A DNA stretch of 64,000 nt, from NCBI GenBank assembly GCA_016280955.1, contig JAEEHV010000066.1:1-64000 (forward strand), in the 5' to 3' direction. How positions within the stretch are numbered: position 1 is the stretch's first letter; each line of letters begins with the position of its first letter. A program made the translations under genes and the position numbers. This stretch comes from Candidatus Gastranaerophilales bacterium (GTDB taxonomy: Bacteria > Cyanobacteriota > Vampirovibrionia > Gastranaerophilales > Gastranaerophilaceae). The notes beneath the pieces are model-generated. The model was not told the DNA's origin and made no database searches. It saw only the letters and a list, made by a program, of their open reading frames with translations. Below are positions 38,486 through 48,096 of this stretch, piece after piece.

Positions 38486-38525
38486 AATAGCAAAAGCTAA
38501 AATTTATAAAGGTGGTTAAAACCAA

Positions 38526-38705
38526 GTGAAAGAAATTACTAAAAAAGAGATTGATATTCTTCTAAAGAATAATGTTGTGCGAAATACCAATAGAGGTTTC
38601 ATAGGTCAGAATGATTATACTGTTGGTTTCTATCGAACAAGAAATAGACGTTATATGGAAGATAAATACGTTGACATAGCTAAACGGCTTATGTCAAAGG
38701 GGTGA
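38526..38705 (+). CDS. small basic protein, 59 aa
   Basis: GTG 38526 with AAAGGTGG upstream, TGA overlapping the next GTG start. Sequence opens MKEITKKEIDILLKNN and continues with RNTNRGFIGQND and a basic FYRTRNRRYME. Probably a small winged or helical DNA-binding protein; family unknown. Confidence 0.65.
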   Translation: MKEITKKEIDILLKNNVVRNTNRGFIGQNDYTVGFYRTRNRRYMEDKYVDIAKRLMSKG

Positions 38706-39679
38706 ACATAATAGATATTACATACAAGGAAATCCGCGAGATAGTATACAACAAACTAATTGCCAAAACAGATGATACCCCCTACGAAGAATTAAGTGAA
38801 AAAATCTTCGGAGAGGGTAATTGTTTTAATGAATCAGAAGTGCGGAAAAGAATGTACGGAATGAAACGGCTGATTGAAATAATAGAAGCCGAGGAAAAAG
38901 ACGGAGTTGCAACAACTATACTATCTGTTTCAGATTTACACGTTCCGTTTCAGCTTGACTATACGTTGTTAAAAGATTATCGCAATAAGATTGATATTTT
39001 ACAAATCAATGGTGATGTAGTCGATTGTCAGGCATTATCAAAATTTAGTAAACAATATAGAATATCACCAATAGAAGAAATGATACAAGGCAGACAGTAT
39101 TTAATTGATTTGATTGGTTATATCAATCCATCTAAAGTAGTCTGCAATTATGGAAATCACGATAAAAGATTTGCAAATTATTTTGCTAAAAATCTTGATA
39201 CTGATATTCTTGAATTACTACCAGATACATCATTAGAATTAATTTTTGTTGATGGGTTTAAGCATTACGACAAAAGAAGCGGCGCAAAGATTTGGTATGA
39301 GCCTTTGGAAAAGGTGTTTAGTGATATTGAAATTGAATATGTAGACGATTGGAAATGCAGAATAGGTAAGACATTTTTCGTTCACCCGTTGGCATATAGG
39401 TCAAACATTTTGGCAACGGCAGATAAGGCAAAAGCATATTTACAAGATTCAGAGAAAGAACCGTTTGATTGTGTTGTTATGGCTCATACACATAGATGTG
39501 GTGATTCTAAAAAAGGCTATATACGTTTGATTGAACAGGGCGCATTTGCCGACGTTGATAAATTGGATTATGCAAATGGCAGATTAGTGACACCACAGAA
39601 ATCAGGATTTGCGATTATTTGCCAAGATAAAGACGGTAATTTGATTCAAGATAAGTCAAAAGTTGTAATATTAGACTAA
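38702..39679 (+). CDS. calcineurin-like metallophosphoesterase, 325 aa
   Basis: GTG start coupled to the previous gene. The two-metal motifs appear in order: SDLH (DxH), INGDVVD (GD), YGNHD (GNHD) and AHTHR (GHxH equivalent). An N-terminal helical domain of about 70 residues precedes them. These enzymes hydrolyse phosphomono- or diesters; phage ones are often of unknown target (nucleic acid end, cyclic nucleotide or protein). Located ahead of the packaging genes. Confidence 0.85.
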   Translation: MNIIDITYKEIREIVYNKLIAKTDDTPYEELSEKIFGEGNCFNESEVRKRMYGMKRLIEIIEAEEKDGVATTILSVSDLHVPFQLDYTLLKDYRNKIDILQINGDVVDCQALSKFSKQYRISPIEEMIQGRQYLIDLIGYINPSKVVCNYGNHDKRFANYFAKNLDTDILELLPDTSLELIFVDGFKHYDKRSGAKIWYEPLEKVFSDIEIEYVDDWKCRIGKTFFVHPLAYRSNILATADKAKAYLQDSEKEPFDCVVMAHTHRCGDSKKGYIRLIEQGAFADVDKLDYANGRLVTPQKSGFAIICQDKDGNLIQDKSKVVILD

Positions 39680-39700
39680 TTATAAAGGGGAAGATTTGAA

Positions 39701-39994
39701 ATGGGAAAGAATGAGATTATCAGACAGTTAGCGGAAAGAATATACGGTAGTGTATCAGAGGAATCAATCAAAATGTGTTCTGTGTTTTGTGATACATTAG
39801 TTGACGTATTTACTGACGCTTTAATTGAAGAAAAAAGAATACTTTGGAAGAACTTTTTAAGTATGGAGATTGTTGAACGCGGTGAACGCAAGGGAAAAGA
39901 TTTTAGAACTGGTGAATTAATAACATATCCTCCTACAAAAACGATAGTTTGCAAAGTATGTAAAAACATAAAAAATATTATAAATGATAAATGA
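39701..39994 (+). CDS. HU/IHF-like DNA-binding protein, 97 aa
   Basis: GGGGAAGATTTGAA precedes ATG 39701. Length and pattern fit HU: helical dimerisation part (IIRQLAERIYG ... FTDALIEEKRILWKNF), then the strand-arm region EIVERGERKGKDFRTGELITYPP and KTIVCKVCKN. The arm proline is displaced, and two cysteines are added at the end. Likely bends DNA for packaging or genome organisation. Confidence 0.8.
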   Translation: MGKNEIIRQLAERIYGSVSEESIKMCSVFCDTLVDVFTDALIEEKRILWKNFLSMEIVERGERKGKDFRTGELITYPPTKTIVCKVCKNIKNIINDK

Positions 39995-40007
39995 GGAAGA
40001 TTGTGTT

Positions 40008-40562
40008 ATGGAAAGTTTGAAATTTAGTGATTATAAATCATTTGCAAATTATTTATATAGTTTGGCTGAAGCTGGGAAAGCGGTAGCTGTTACGGCTTTT
40101 GGCAAACAGATTTCGATATTAGCAAAAGCTCTATTAGCTAATCACGATATTACATTAGATTATGTTAATAACTTTGACAATTCAGATTATACAGATTATG
40201 ACAGTGAGTATTATTTAGCTATTGACCCCGATTTAGGATTAAGTATTGAACGAGTGTTTGATGATGACGGCAGATTGATTAAAAGCGGATTAGATGTTGG
40301 CTGTTATTTAAGTGACGTACATAGTAAGATTGCGCTAAATAATGAAGATGATGTTCAATATGAAATTGAAATCCAAAATGATTGTTGTTCCGTTTGCGGT
40401 GGTACAATCGACATTGATGACGACGATATTGACGAAGATGATTATGACGACTACGATTATGAGGAAGGCGACGTTATAACGCTCACCGAAGAAGATACTC
40501 CTATGATGTTGTATATGATTTGTGAAATGTTAGACGAGCTATTAGATGAAATAAAAAAGTAA
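40008..40562 (+). CDS. hypothetical acidic protein, 184 aa
   Basis: I choose ATG 40008 (MESLKFSDYKSF), 8 nt after GAGGAAG; the earlier ATG overlaps the HU gene and reads through that site. CCSVCGG and an Asp/Glu run (DIDDDDIDEDDYDDYDYEE) stand out; possibly half a zinc knuckle. Ends at a terminator. Unknown. Confidence 0.7.
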   Translation: MESLKFSDYKSFANYLYSLAEAGKAVAVTAFGKQISILAKALLANHDITLDYVNNFDNSDYTDYDSEYYLAIDPDLGLSIERVFDDDGRLIKSGLDVGCYLSDVHSKIALNNEDDVQYEIEIQNDCCSVCGGTIDIDDDDIDEDDYDDYDYEEGDVITLTEEDTPMMLYMICEMLDELLDEIKK

Positions 40563-40567
40563 GTTAC

Positions 40568-40592
40568 GGCTGTCCTTACGGGCAGCCTTTTT
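40568..40592 (+). terminator. terminator before the packaging genes
   Basis: GGCTGTCC-TTAC-GGGCAGCC followed by TTTTTG. Confidence 0.9.
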
Positions 40593-40627
40593 GATTACAC
40601 AAAATAGTTGATACGGAGGTGGCAGAT

Positions 40628-41533
40628 ATGCCAAAAGCAGTGAATAAGCGTATCTGCTGTTCCTGTGGTGAATCACTACCTGAAAGTGATTTTTATAAGT
40701 CATATAGTGATTTTTATTATGATAGTAGATTGCCGATTTGCAAAAAGTGTTTTACACGAAGATTTTTTGAGTATTCAAAGGATTATAAAAGTAGCAAAAT
40801 GGCAATGCAACGTATGTGTATGGCTTTTGATATTTATTTCAATGAAAAAGAATTTGATTCTTGTGATATAGACGACAATACGGTAATTGGTAATTACTTT
40901 AGGCGATTAAATATGGCACAGGCTAAAGGAAAAACATTTGAAAACTCAATTAGTGAAGGTGCTTTTTCATTATCTGGTGACAGAAAGAAAGTCAAAGGTA
41001 AAAGAGTAGCATACGTTGATGAATATGATAATGTGCAAGAGGAAGATAGCGACCCAATCAATCCAAAGGATATTGAAAAATGGGGAATAGGTTATGAACC
41101 GAGCGAATATCAAACTATGAACGCACATTATAAATATCTTAAAAATTCAAATCCAAATTGTGATAGTAACCAAGAAATATTTATTTGTACTTTGTGCGAA
41201 ATATATATGCAACAGAAAAATGCTATGCGCGATAAAGATATGAAATCCTATAAAGATTTATCGGAGTTGTATATCAAATATTTCAAAGAAGCTGGACTAA
41301 AAACAGTAAAAGATTCGTCTGAAAGTGAGAATTTTATTGCTGGCGTTTCTATTGCAACTATAGAAAAATATACTCCTGCTGAATATTACAAAGACAAACA
41401 ACTTTATAAAGATTTTGACGGTATTGGCGGTATTATTAAAAGGTTTTTCACTCGTCCACTAAAGAATTTGCAGTTTGGCACTAATGAGCCAGACCCAGAA
41501 TATTCAATAGAAGATGGTGACGACGATGAATAG
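40628..41533 (+). CDS. putative terminase small subunit, 301 aa
   Basis: ATG 40628 after GGAGGTGGCAG; the GTG at 40619 lies on that site. N-terminal zinc ribbon CCSCGESLPESDF ... CKKC, middle basic stretch, then acidic C-terminus. It overlaps the large-subunit start by 8 nt. Gut siphoviruses usually have a zinc-ribbon small terminase protein just before TerL; I infer the role from position. Confidence 0.65.
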   Translation: MPKAVNKRICCSCGESLPESDFYKSYSDFYYDSRLPICKKCFTRRFFEYSKDYKSSKMAMQRMCMAFDIYFNEKEFDSCDIDDNTVIGNYFRRLNMAQAKGKTFENSISEGAFSLSGDRKKVKGKRVAYVDEYDNVQEEDSDPINPKDIEKWGIGYEPSEYQTMNAHYKYLKNSNPNCDSNQEIFICTLCEIYMQQKNAMRDKDMKSYKDLSELYIKYFKEAGLKTVKDSSESENFIAGVSIATIEKYTPAEYYKDKQLYKDFDGIGGIIKRFFTRPLKNLQFGTNEPDPEYSIEDGDDDE

Positions 41534-42881
41534 TAGAACCAAAACCAAGAAATCCCAAACAGTTGTTACTATTGACCCAAGAGTAATAAATAAGCTCTAT
41601 AAATGCGCTGACGATAAACAAAAAGCGTTATCGCAGAACTTTTCAAATACTACGTTATTAGGCGACCCTAAATTTTTAGGGCATTTTTTATTATGGGTCA
41701 CTTTTTGGAGAAGAAATTTACATAGATTCGCAGAAGATTATCTCGGATTAAAACTGAAATTATATCAAGTAATAATGCTTTACTTGATGGGTATAAATAA
41801 CACTTTTGTATGTATAGCCAGCCGTGCTTCAGCAAAATCGTTTGTTATAGCAATATACGCTTGTTGTAAGGCTATTTTATACCCACAATCATCAATAGTA
41901 TTGTGTTCGGGAACAAAAAACCAAGCAAAACTATTGGTTTCTGAAAAAATTGAAAAAGAATTATGCTCTTGGTCGCCTGTTCTTAAAAAAGAAATAAAAA
42001 AGATTACGACAAACAACAATAATGTTGAAGTAATCTTTTATAACGGTAGTAAAATAACCGTTTGCGCAGCTAATGACAATGCGCGTGGACTTCGTGCTAC
42101 CGATATAGTAAGAGAAGAGTGCAGACAAATCCCAAAATGGATTGATGATAGTGTACTCTCGCCATTTAAGTTTATTCGTCCTGCTCCATATATGTCACAA
42201 GCTCCTTATGATAAGATTGATGATTTACAAGAGGACGCAACTGATATTTACATTAGTTCAAGTTACTTTGATAACGGTAGTGACGATACTTGGATGTGGG
42301 AAATAGTTGATTTAGCCTTTAAGGATATGCTTAATGATAGACCGTCTTGTTTATTAGCTTTTGATGAAACTGTTGCATTGTATTTTGGCATTAAGAAACG
42401 TGATGATTTATTAAAAGAAAAAGTTAAGCAAGATAGGCTAACTTGGCTATTAGAGTTTAAGAATTGTCGCTTGAAAGAAAATCAAGCTGCGTTTTTCACA
42501 AGAAAAATGCTCACTCAAAATCAAGTCAGCAAACAAGTTTTTTATCCTCGGACAACATTTGATTTTAGAAGTGGTAAAAGAAATCCATATGCTATTCCAA
42601 AACAAAAAGGTGAAATACGATTAGTAGCTTGTGATATGGCTTTCGTTACAAAGAAAGGTAATGACAACTCTGTTTTTGTTTGTATGAGGTTGTTACCAGA
42701 AACAAAGAAATACGAACGAATGAATATGGGTGATTTGGAAATAAATAGTGGCTATCGAAGAATAGTTCCTTATATAGAATCAGTGCAAGGTGGCGATACG
42801 ACGCTACAGGCGCGAAGAATAAGACAATTATATCAAGATTTTGAGGCTGATTACATTTGCCTTGACACGAGAAACGCTGGT
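41526..42881 (+). CDS. terL: terminase large subunit, exon 1
   Basis: Codons 1-452 of the packaging ATPase/nuclease. SRASAKS (residues 99-105) is the Walker A-like loop, DIVREE (193-198) Walker B, and VACDMAF (Asp370) begins the RNase H-like nuclease. The reading frame breaks after DTRNAG, where an intron begins, and resumes as ISIYDNLARVMYDEERN at 44075. ATG 41526 overlaps the preceding stop. Confidence 0.9.
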
Positions 42882-43095
42882 AGAAATGCCCCTTATAAGG
42901 GAAACTTTATAAGTGCAATGCGGAAGAAATCGGGGACGCTGAAATGTGAATCCGACTGGAAGGCTATGTGAGAACATAGTCACAGGCAACGCATAGGAGC
43001 TGAACCATAATGGGTATAATGCTCCCACGAGTCCGCGTTACCTAAAATAATAAAAGAGATTTGTTGGATAGACACCAACCCCTCTTAATTATGTT

Positions 43096-43123
43096 CAAAG
43101 AGCGGATATATTCCGCTCTTTTA
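43096..43123 (+). terminator. terminator-like hairpin inside the terL intron
   Basis: AAAGAGCGGA-TATA-TTCCGCTCTTT followed by TATTATT, immediately upstream of the HNH ribosome site. It could be intron structure, or insulate the endonuclease gene. Confidence 0.55.
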
Positions 43124-43146
43124 TTATTGAGAGGAAGTGATTGTAT

Positions 43147-44013
43147 ATGTTGATAACACAAAAAGTGAAGCAAAAATGGAATGCAAAAACAAAGAAACAC
43201 TATGTTGATTTGGGTTATAAATTTACGGCAATGAAAGATGAATTTATTGTTAATGTAGAAGATTTAACGAATGGTAGCAATGTTAAGGTTATGGTTCGTT
43301 GTGATTATTGTGGTAAGGAATATGAGAAATGTTGGTATAACTATATATTAGAAAATCAAGATTCCTATATACATAAAGATTGTTGCAATAATTGTAAAAA
43401 ATATAAAATTCAAGAAGCCGCTAAAAAGAAATATGGTGTTAATTCTGTTTTTCAATTAGATGAAATAAAAGATAAAATAGCTTCAACAAATATGGAAAAA
43501 TATGGAGTCGAAAACCCATTCGCTGCTGCTGAAATAAAAGAAAAAATAGTTAAAACCAATCTTAATAAATTTGGTGCGACAAACCCACTTAAATCGCAAA
43601 AAATACTGGAAAAAGTAAAAGAAACTTGTCAAAGAAAATATGGTGTAGACTATTATATTATGACACAAATACATTATGGTTCAGAGCATCCGCGTTGGAT
43701 TGGCGGCTCTGAGTTTTATAAATATGAACGTTCCACAATGGAATATAGTCTTTGGCGAAAAAATATTTATGCAAATGATAATTATACTTGTCAGTGTTGT
43801 GGTGATAAATCTGCTGTTGGGAAACGCGTAAGGTTAAATGCACATCATATTTATAATTGAAAAAAATATCCAGATAAAAGATATGATATTGAAAATGGAA
43901 TAACCTTATGTGAATCTTGCCATATAAAATTCCATTCGTTATATGGAAAAAAAGATAATACACCAGAACAATTAACAAATTTCTTGAATTATTACGGTAA
44001 AAAGGTATGCTGA
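43147..44013 (+). pseudogene. intron-encoded HNH endonuclease with in-frame TGA
   Basis: Zinc motif CDYCGKEY..CCNNC, then three NUMOD-like copies (KYGVNSVFQLDEIKDKI, KYGVENPFAAAEIKEKI, KFGATNPLKSQKILEKV), then GSEHPRWIGG and the HNH half CQCCGD ... NAHHIYN. A TGA at 43858 replaces the expected aromatic residue (probably TGG Trp), and the same frame continues KKYPDKRYDIENGITLCESCHIKFH to 44013. So one point change splits the HNH motif; the enzyme is probably inactive unless TGA is read through. Confidence 0.8.
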
Positions 44014-44074
44014 ACTTAACGGGAATAACAACCGTTAGAAGTAAAGAATAAAAAGTCTTTACGGTAACAAAATG

Positions 44075-44596
44075 ATTTCTATATATGACAATCTTGCTCG
44101 TGTTATGTATGATGAAGAACGTAATGTTGAATATTCACCATTATCTTGTATGAATGATGATTCGATTGCAGAAAGAATTAAATCAGAAGGTGCGATTCCT
44201 TGCATTTACGCTATTAACGCTACGCAGAAGCTCAATAGTGATATAGCTTTGGATTTCCGCAGAGTGTTGGAACAAAGGCTAATTGAGTTTCTTATTCCTT
44301 ATGATATTGCAAAAGAGGAAATATTATCACAAAACAATGATTATCTTTGTGCGCCAGACGGTGAAACGCAAATATTCTATGAAAGACCGTTTTTGGAAAC
44401 ACAAGTTTTGATAAATGAATGTGTAGAGTTGACTTACGAAAAGAAAGATACTGGTGTAATAGTCTTGCGTGAAAATGCAAACGCACACAAAGACCATTAT
44501 AGTTCTTGTAGCTATGCCTCAACTTTTGCCACATTATTAGAGAAAGATTTATTTTCAGATTTACAAGAATTTGAAGTAGGAGTTTTTGTTGATTAG
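44075..44596 (+). CDS. terL: terminase large subunit, exon 2
   Basis: Codons 453-625, completing the nuclease domain (ISIYDNLARVMYDEERN, then ALDFRRVLEQRLIEFL and a C-terminal acidic end). Ends TAG 44596. Together with exon 1 it gives a protein of normal TerL length. Confidence 0.85.
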   Translation: MSIYDNLARVMYDEERNVEYSPLSCMNDDSIAERIKSEGAIPCIYAINATQKLNSDIALDFRRVLEQRLIEFLIPYDIAKEEILSQNNDYLCAPDGETQIFYERPFLETQVLINECVELTYEKKDTGVIVLRENANAHKDHYSSCSYASTFATLLEKDLFSDLQEFEVGVFVD

Positions 44597-44609
44597 GAAG
44601 GAGAGAATT

Positions 44610-45095
44610 ATGGATAAGAATTTACATCTATATTCACCGTGGGTGATTTATTATAAAAAACTTGAAGCGTTGTTTGGTAAAGATAAAGACATTAAAATGA
44701 CTTTTGATAACAATGAATTAGTTGTGAAAATGTATATTAACGGTCAAGATAAGTATGAGGCACTATCACAACTTATTCCTGCCGAGAAGCAATTTGGCAC
44801 TGTTACATTAAAAATTCAACTTATTCCTGCTAATAACTTGAAGCAATCAAAAGTTGACTTATTTCGTAAAGCGTTTTATGGCAATCCCATTGTCAATGAT
44901 ATTATTGTCATTTCGCGTGACGTGCTTGAAAGTACAAATGATTTTAGTTACGTTGTTTTTGCGAAGGAGGTTGTACAATATCACAACGACAGCCTAAATG
45001 ACCCACACGGAAATTGCTCGACGCTTTATCAAGACATTGCAAAAGAAGTGTTTGAAAATTGTGACGGAATTTATTTCTGTACTGATAAAGAGTAA
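44610..45095 (+). CDS. hypothetical head-module protein, 161 aa
   Basis: AAGGAGAGAATT precedes ATG 44610. Opens MDKNLHLYSPWVIYYKKLEA and contains KMYINGQDKYEALSQLIPAEK. It sits between TerL and portal, a place where gut siphoviruses carry a small conserved unknown protein. Function not established. Confidence 0.7.
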   Translation: MDKNLHLYSPWVIYYKKLEALFGKDKDIKMTFDNNELVVKMYINGQDKYEALSQLIPAEKQFGTVTLKIQLIPANNLKQSKVDLFRKAFYGNPIVNDIIVISRDVLESTNDFSYVVFAKEVVQYHNDSLNDPHGNCSTLYQDIAKEVFENCDGIYFCTDKE

Positions 45096-45126
45096 TTATT
45101 TTGGAAACAGAAAGGAGGGGTAGAAG

Positions 45127-46773
45127 TTGCCAAATAAAAAGAAGCCGTATAAAAAGAATTATTATAACAAACCCAAACAACAGAATACAGTGGAAACAAA
45201 TAGTGTGGTAGATTCTACTACTCCTAAAAATGAATTTAATTCATATTCCACACAACAACTATACAATTACTTTTTTGGAACTAATATCTTAAAAAAGTAT
45301 TCACCACAACAAATTGAAGCAATGGTTAGCGACCCAATGTCATATAGTAAAGAACTTCGTGAAATTTCTGAAACCCTGTACAACTCTAACGGTACATTCA
45401 CACACACTGTTGACTATATGACGGCTATGCCTACGTTGGACAAGGTTATAGTGACAAAAGGAAAAGACAAAAACAAGAAGCGCATTAACAAAGAATTAGT
45501 AGAATCAACTCTTAAAATGATAAGAGATAGGGAGTTTGTTCGTGACGCGCTATGGACAGGTATGGTTGAGGGTTTAGCATTTTACTATTTTGAAACTACG
45601 AAAATGCCTAACCGTAATGAAAAATATCTCAATGATTTTGATGTAACACAAATTGTTGAAGTCAATGAATTAGGAATAAACGCTTCTGTTATTTCATTGC
45701 CAGTTGGTTATACAAAAATTGTTTGGCGTAAAAACAACCATTTTCAAATTGCATTTGATTTGGAATACTTTAGGTTGGACTCAAATGAACCAACTGAAAA
45801 GAAATTAAAGAAGTTCCCAAAAGAAATTCGTGACGCTTATCACGAAAGATATGAAAAAAATGGTGGTTTCAAAAATGGTAGTTGGGTCATTTTAGATGAT
45901 AAAAAAACCATTGTACATAAAGTAAGAAGCAAATGGTCTGAACCTTTTGGCAGACCTATTGTTTTAGCCGCAATTTCAAATATTCTATATAGTGATTACT
46001 TTACTGCTACAAAACGTGGTGTGCTTGATGAAATTAACAACAAAGTTGTTTATCAGACATTCCCAGAGGGTAAAGAAAAAGGCACAAGCGCATTAAATAA
46101 AACCCAACAAGAACATCAGCACAGAACGGTTAAAAACGCTATTATGAATAAACAAAATAAAAGCGCAACTACATTTATTTCTGTTGCGGCTGGTACGAAA
46201 TTAAGCACACTTGATACAAGTGATATTACGATATTTGACGGCAAAAATGAAGAAAATTTGTCAAACAACATTTCACTTGATATGGGTATAGCTGGTGCAT
46301 TACTCAACGGTGTTGGTAGTGGTAGCTATGCAGCGCAGCAACAAAACCTTGAATTGATTACTGGTTTAGTTTTTGAATGGGTAGAGCAGATTACAAATGA
46401 ATTAAATAAAGTTATCTCTGCTAACATAATTAAAGATGATAAACACCCAGCAGAGGTAAAATATTTAAGAATGACCTGTGTTAATAAAAATGAAACCATA
46501 GCCAATATGAAAGATTTGTATTTACAAGGCAAAGGCTCATTAGTTGCTTGGGCGAGTGCTTGTGGATTACCTGAAGATGTTTTTGTGGCACTATTAGACC
46601 ACGAAAAAGAAGAAGGTTTTGAGGAAAAATATCCACCGCATAAAACAAGTTTTACTCTTTCAAAAGAAGACACGAGTAACAAAGGTGGTAGACCTCAAAC
46701 AGATAACCCAACTGAAAACACAATTAAATCAAGAGGGAATAACGGTAATGCTATGCCGTCCCCGTCAGATTAA
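45127..46773 (+). CDS. portal protein, 548 aa
   Basis: TTG 45127 with AAAGGAGGGG upstream. Position after terL, size, basic N-terminus, and the helix GSGSYAAQQQNLELITGLVF EWVEQITNELNKV typical of portal stem/wing proteins identify it. The portal dodecamer forms the DNA gate of the capsid. C-terminal NKGGRPQTDNPTEN tail is low complexity. Confidence 0.85.
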   Translation: MPNKKKPYKKNYYNKPKQQNTVETNSVVDSTTPKNEFNSYSTQQLYNYFFGTNILKKYSPQQIEAMVSDPMSYSKELREISETLYNSNGTFTHTVDYMTAMPTLDKVIVTKGKDKNKKRINKELVESTLKMIRDREFVRDALWTGMVEGLAFYYFETTKMPNRNEKYLNDFDVTQIVEVNELGINASVISLPVGYTKIVWRKNNHFQIAFDLEYFRLDSNEPTEKKLKKFPKEIRDAYHERYEKNGGFKNGSWVILDDKKTIVHKVRSKWSEPFGRPIVLAAISNILYSDYFTATKRGVLDEINNKVVYQTFPEGKEKGTSALNKTQQEHQHRTVKNAIMNKQNKSATTFISVAAGTKLSTLDTSDITIFDGKNEENLSNNISLDMGIAGALLNGVGSGSYAAQQQNLELITGLVFEWVEQITNELNKVISANIIKDDKHPAEVKYLRMTCVNKNETIANMKDLYLQGKGSLVAWASACGLPEDVFVALLDHEKEEGFEEKYPPHKTSFTLSKEDTSNKGGRPQTDNPTENTIKSRGNNGNAMPSPSD

Positions 46774-46779
46774 CCTATA

Positions 46780-46811
46780 AAGCACCTACATTTCTGTAGG
46801 TGCTTTTTATA
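46780..46811 (+). terminator. terminator after portal
   Basis: AAAGCACCTACA-TTTC-TGTAGGTGCTTT followed by TTATAT. Confidence 0.85.
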
Positions 46812-46869
46812 TGGATAAAAGGGCAATTTGATTGTCTTTTTATATATCAAAGCGAAAGGTGGTGAACGA

Positions 46870-48072
46870 ATGAAAACATTTGAGATTTTTAGCGAAACAA
46901 AAGTCAAGGGTCAAAATGGTCGTCGCAAGTTCAAAGTGGTGTTATACACAATTTATCCTGATGAATGTATTGACATTGCAAATGAGGTTGGCACTGAATA
47001 CAACCTTAACGGTATAACGTGGATTCGAGAATATTGCGAACAAGCCCTACCGAGTATCAAGGGTATGTTTTTAAGAGTTGAGTTTTTAGACGAAGAAAGA
47101 ACTGAAATATGCGGTCACGGTCTAACTGACATCATTGACGGTGTCCCTGTCCTTGAAAATGCAACAACAATCGGAACATTTACGGACGGTTATATTCAAG
47201 AAATCGAGGGCGATAATGGTGACAAGATTCTTGTGTGCATTGGCGAGGGCGAAATTGATAGTTCCTGTTATCACAATTTCTGTGAAAAATTAGATAGTGA
47301 TATTGCTAACGGTATCTATCCACAGGGCAGCGTGGAAATTCTAAAGGCAGAAGATGAAGAAGCTATTGTTTATAAATATGGGTACAAAGAAAAAGGCAGA
47401 ATCCCAACTAAATTCATTCATTCAGGCTTCGCGCTGCTTGGTGTTGAACCAGCAGATTCTAATGCAAAACTACTTGAACTTAATAATAAGGAGGAAACTG
47501 AAATGACCGATACAGAGATTAAGGCTCTAATTGTGGACACGGTTTCTGAACATACAAACTCTATTGCCGAAATCAATCAGGTGAAGGAGGATTGTGCAAA
47601 GCAGATTGCCGAAATGTCAGAGCAGGTCGAAGCTATTACAGCAGAAAAGAATGAAGCGGTTGCAAGTTCAGAGGAAATCCAGAAAGCACTTGACGCTTGC
47701 AGAGCGGAGTTTGAAGAACTTGACAAGAAATATTCTGCACTTTGCGCTGAAATGGACGAGCTTCGCAAAGAACTTGGTGAAGCTAAAGCCAAAGAGCGTA
47801 TTGGTGAGCTAAACGCTAAAATCGCTGATTTTACAGACACCGAAAAGGAATATGCAAAAGCTGAAATCGAGGCTTTTATGGCTAATCCTATGGAAGTTGA
47901 AATCAATTCTGTTGTTAGCAAAATTTATGAGGGCATTGGTAAGACCGCAAAGGCTGACGCTGAAAAGAAGGTTGCCGAGCAGAACGCGGCTAAAGCCCAA
48001 GTTGAAGATATTTTTAGCGTAGTTGAGGTTACTACTACTTCTACTACAGATGAAGATGTTGATATTTTTTAA
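46870..48072 (+). CDS. prohead protease fused to scaffold, 400 aa
   Basis: ATG 46870 with AAAGGTGGTGAACGA. Residues 1-200 read as a phage prohead protease: GMFLRVEFLDEERTEICGHG, then IGEGEIDSSCYHNFCEKL and YPQGSVEI. Residues 215-400 are acidic coiled coil (ITAEKNEAVASSEEIQKALD, CRAEFEELDKKYSALCAEMD) as in scaffolds. The protease would cut the scaffold and capsid delta domain. An internal start yields scaffold alone (next entry). Confidence 0.75.
   Translation: MKTFEIFSETKVKGQNGRRKFKVVLYTIYPDECIDIANEVGTEYNLNGITWIREYCEQALPSIKGMFLRVEFLDEERTEICGHGLTDIIDGVPVLENATTIGTFTDGYIQEIEGDNGDKILVCIGEGEIDSSCYHNFCEKLDSDIANGIYPQGSVEILKAEDEEAIVYKYGYKEKGRIPTKFIHSGFALLGVEPADSNAKLLELNNKEETEMTDTEIKALIVDTVSEHTNSIAEINQVKEDCAKQIAEMSEQVEAITAEKNEAVASSEEIQKALDACRAEFEELDKKYSALCAEMDELRKELGEAKAKERIGELNAKIADFTDTEKEYAKAEIEAFMANPMEVEINSVVSKIYEGIGKTAKADAEKKVAEQNAAKAQVEDIFSVVEVTTTSTTDEDVDIF
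47503..48072 (+). CDS. nested scaffold protein from internal start, 189 aa
   Basis: AAGGAGG (47488-47494) lies 8 nt before ATG 47503 (MTDTEIKALIVDT) inside the protease gene, in frame. This is a stronger ribosome site than the one for the long form and is placed exactly at the protease/scaffold boundary, as with lambda C/Nu3. I infer that free scaffold is made in excess. Confidence 0.7.
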   Translation: MTDTEIKALIVDTVSEHTNSIAEINQVKEDCAKQIAEMSEQVEAITAEKNEAVASSEEIQKALDACRAEFEELDKKYSALCAEMDELRKELGEAKAKERIGELNAKIADFTDTEKEYAKAEIEAFMANPMEVEINSVVSKIYEGIGKTAKADAEKKVAEQNAAKAQVEDIFSVVEVTTTSTTDEDVDIF

Positions 48073-48096
48073 TTATAGATGAAAGGATGATGAAAA

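Larger units (their letters stand above)
42882..44074 (+). ncRNA. intron in terL (probable group I) with HNH gene
   Basis: 1,193 nt between ...GCTGGT and ATTTCT. The 5' exon ends in U, the intron ends in G, GGU can pair with GCC in the intron (U-G at the splice site), and CCTTATAAGG is a possible P2. Joining the exons restores DTRNAGISIYDN in frame. The 5' sequence GGT/AGAAATGCC resembles the first tape-measure intron (GGT/AGAAAGTGCC). P7 is less clear here than in the other introns. Confidence 0.75.

Noticed and set aside
43858-43860. Genome-wide TGA recoding to Trp
   Set aside because: Many other genes end in TGA with the next start overlapping or close behind, and no suppressor tRNA is present, so the HNH stop is local.
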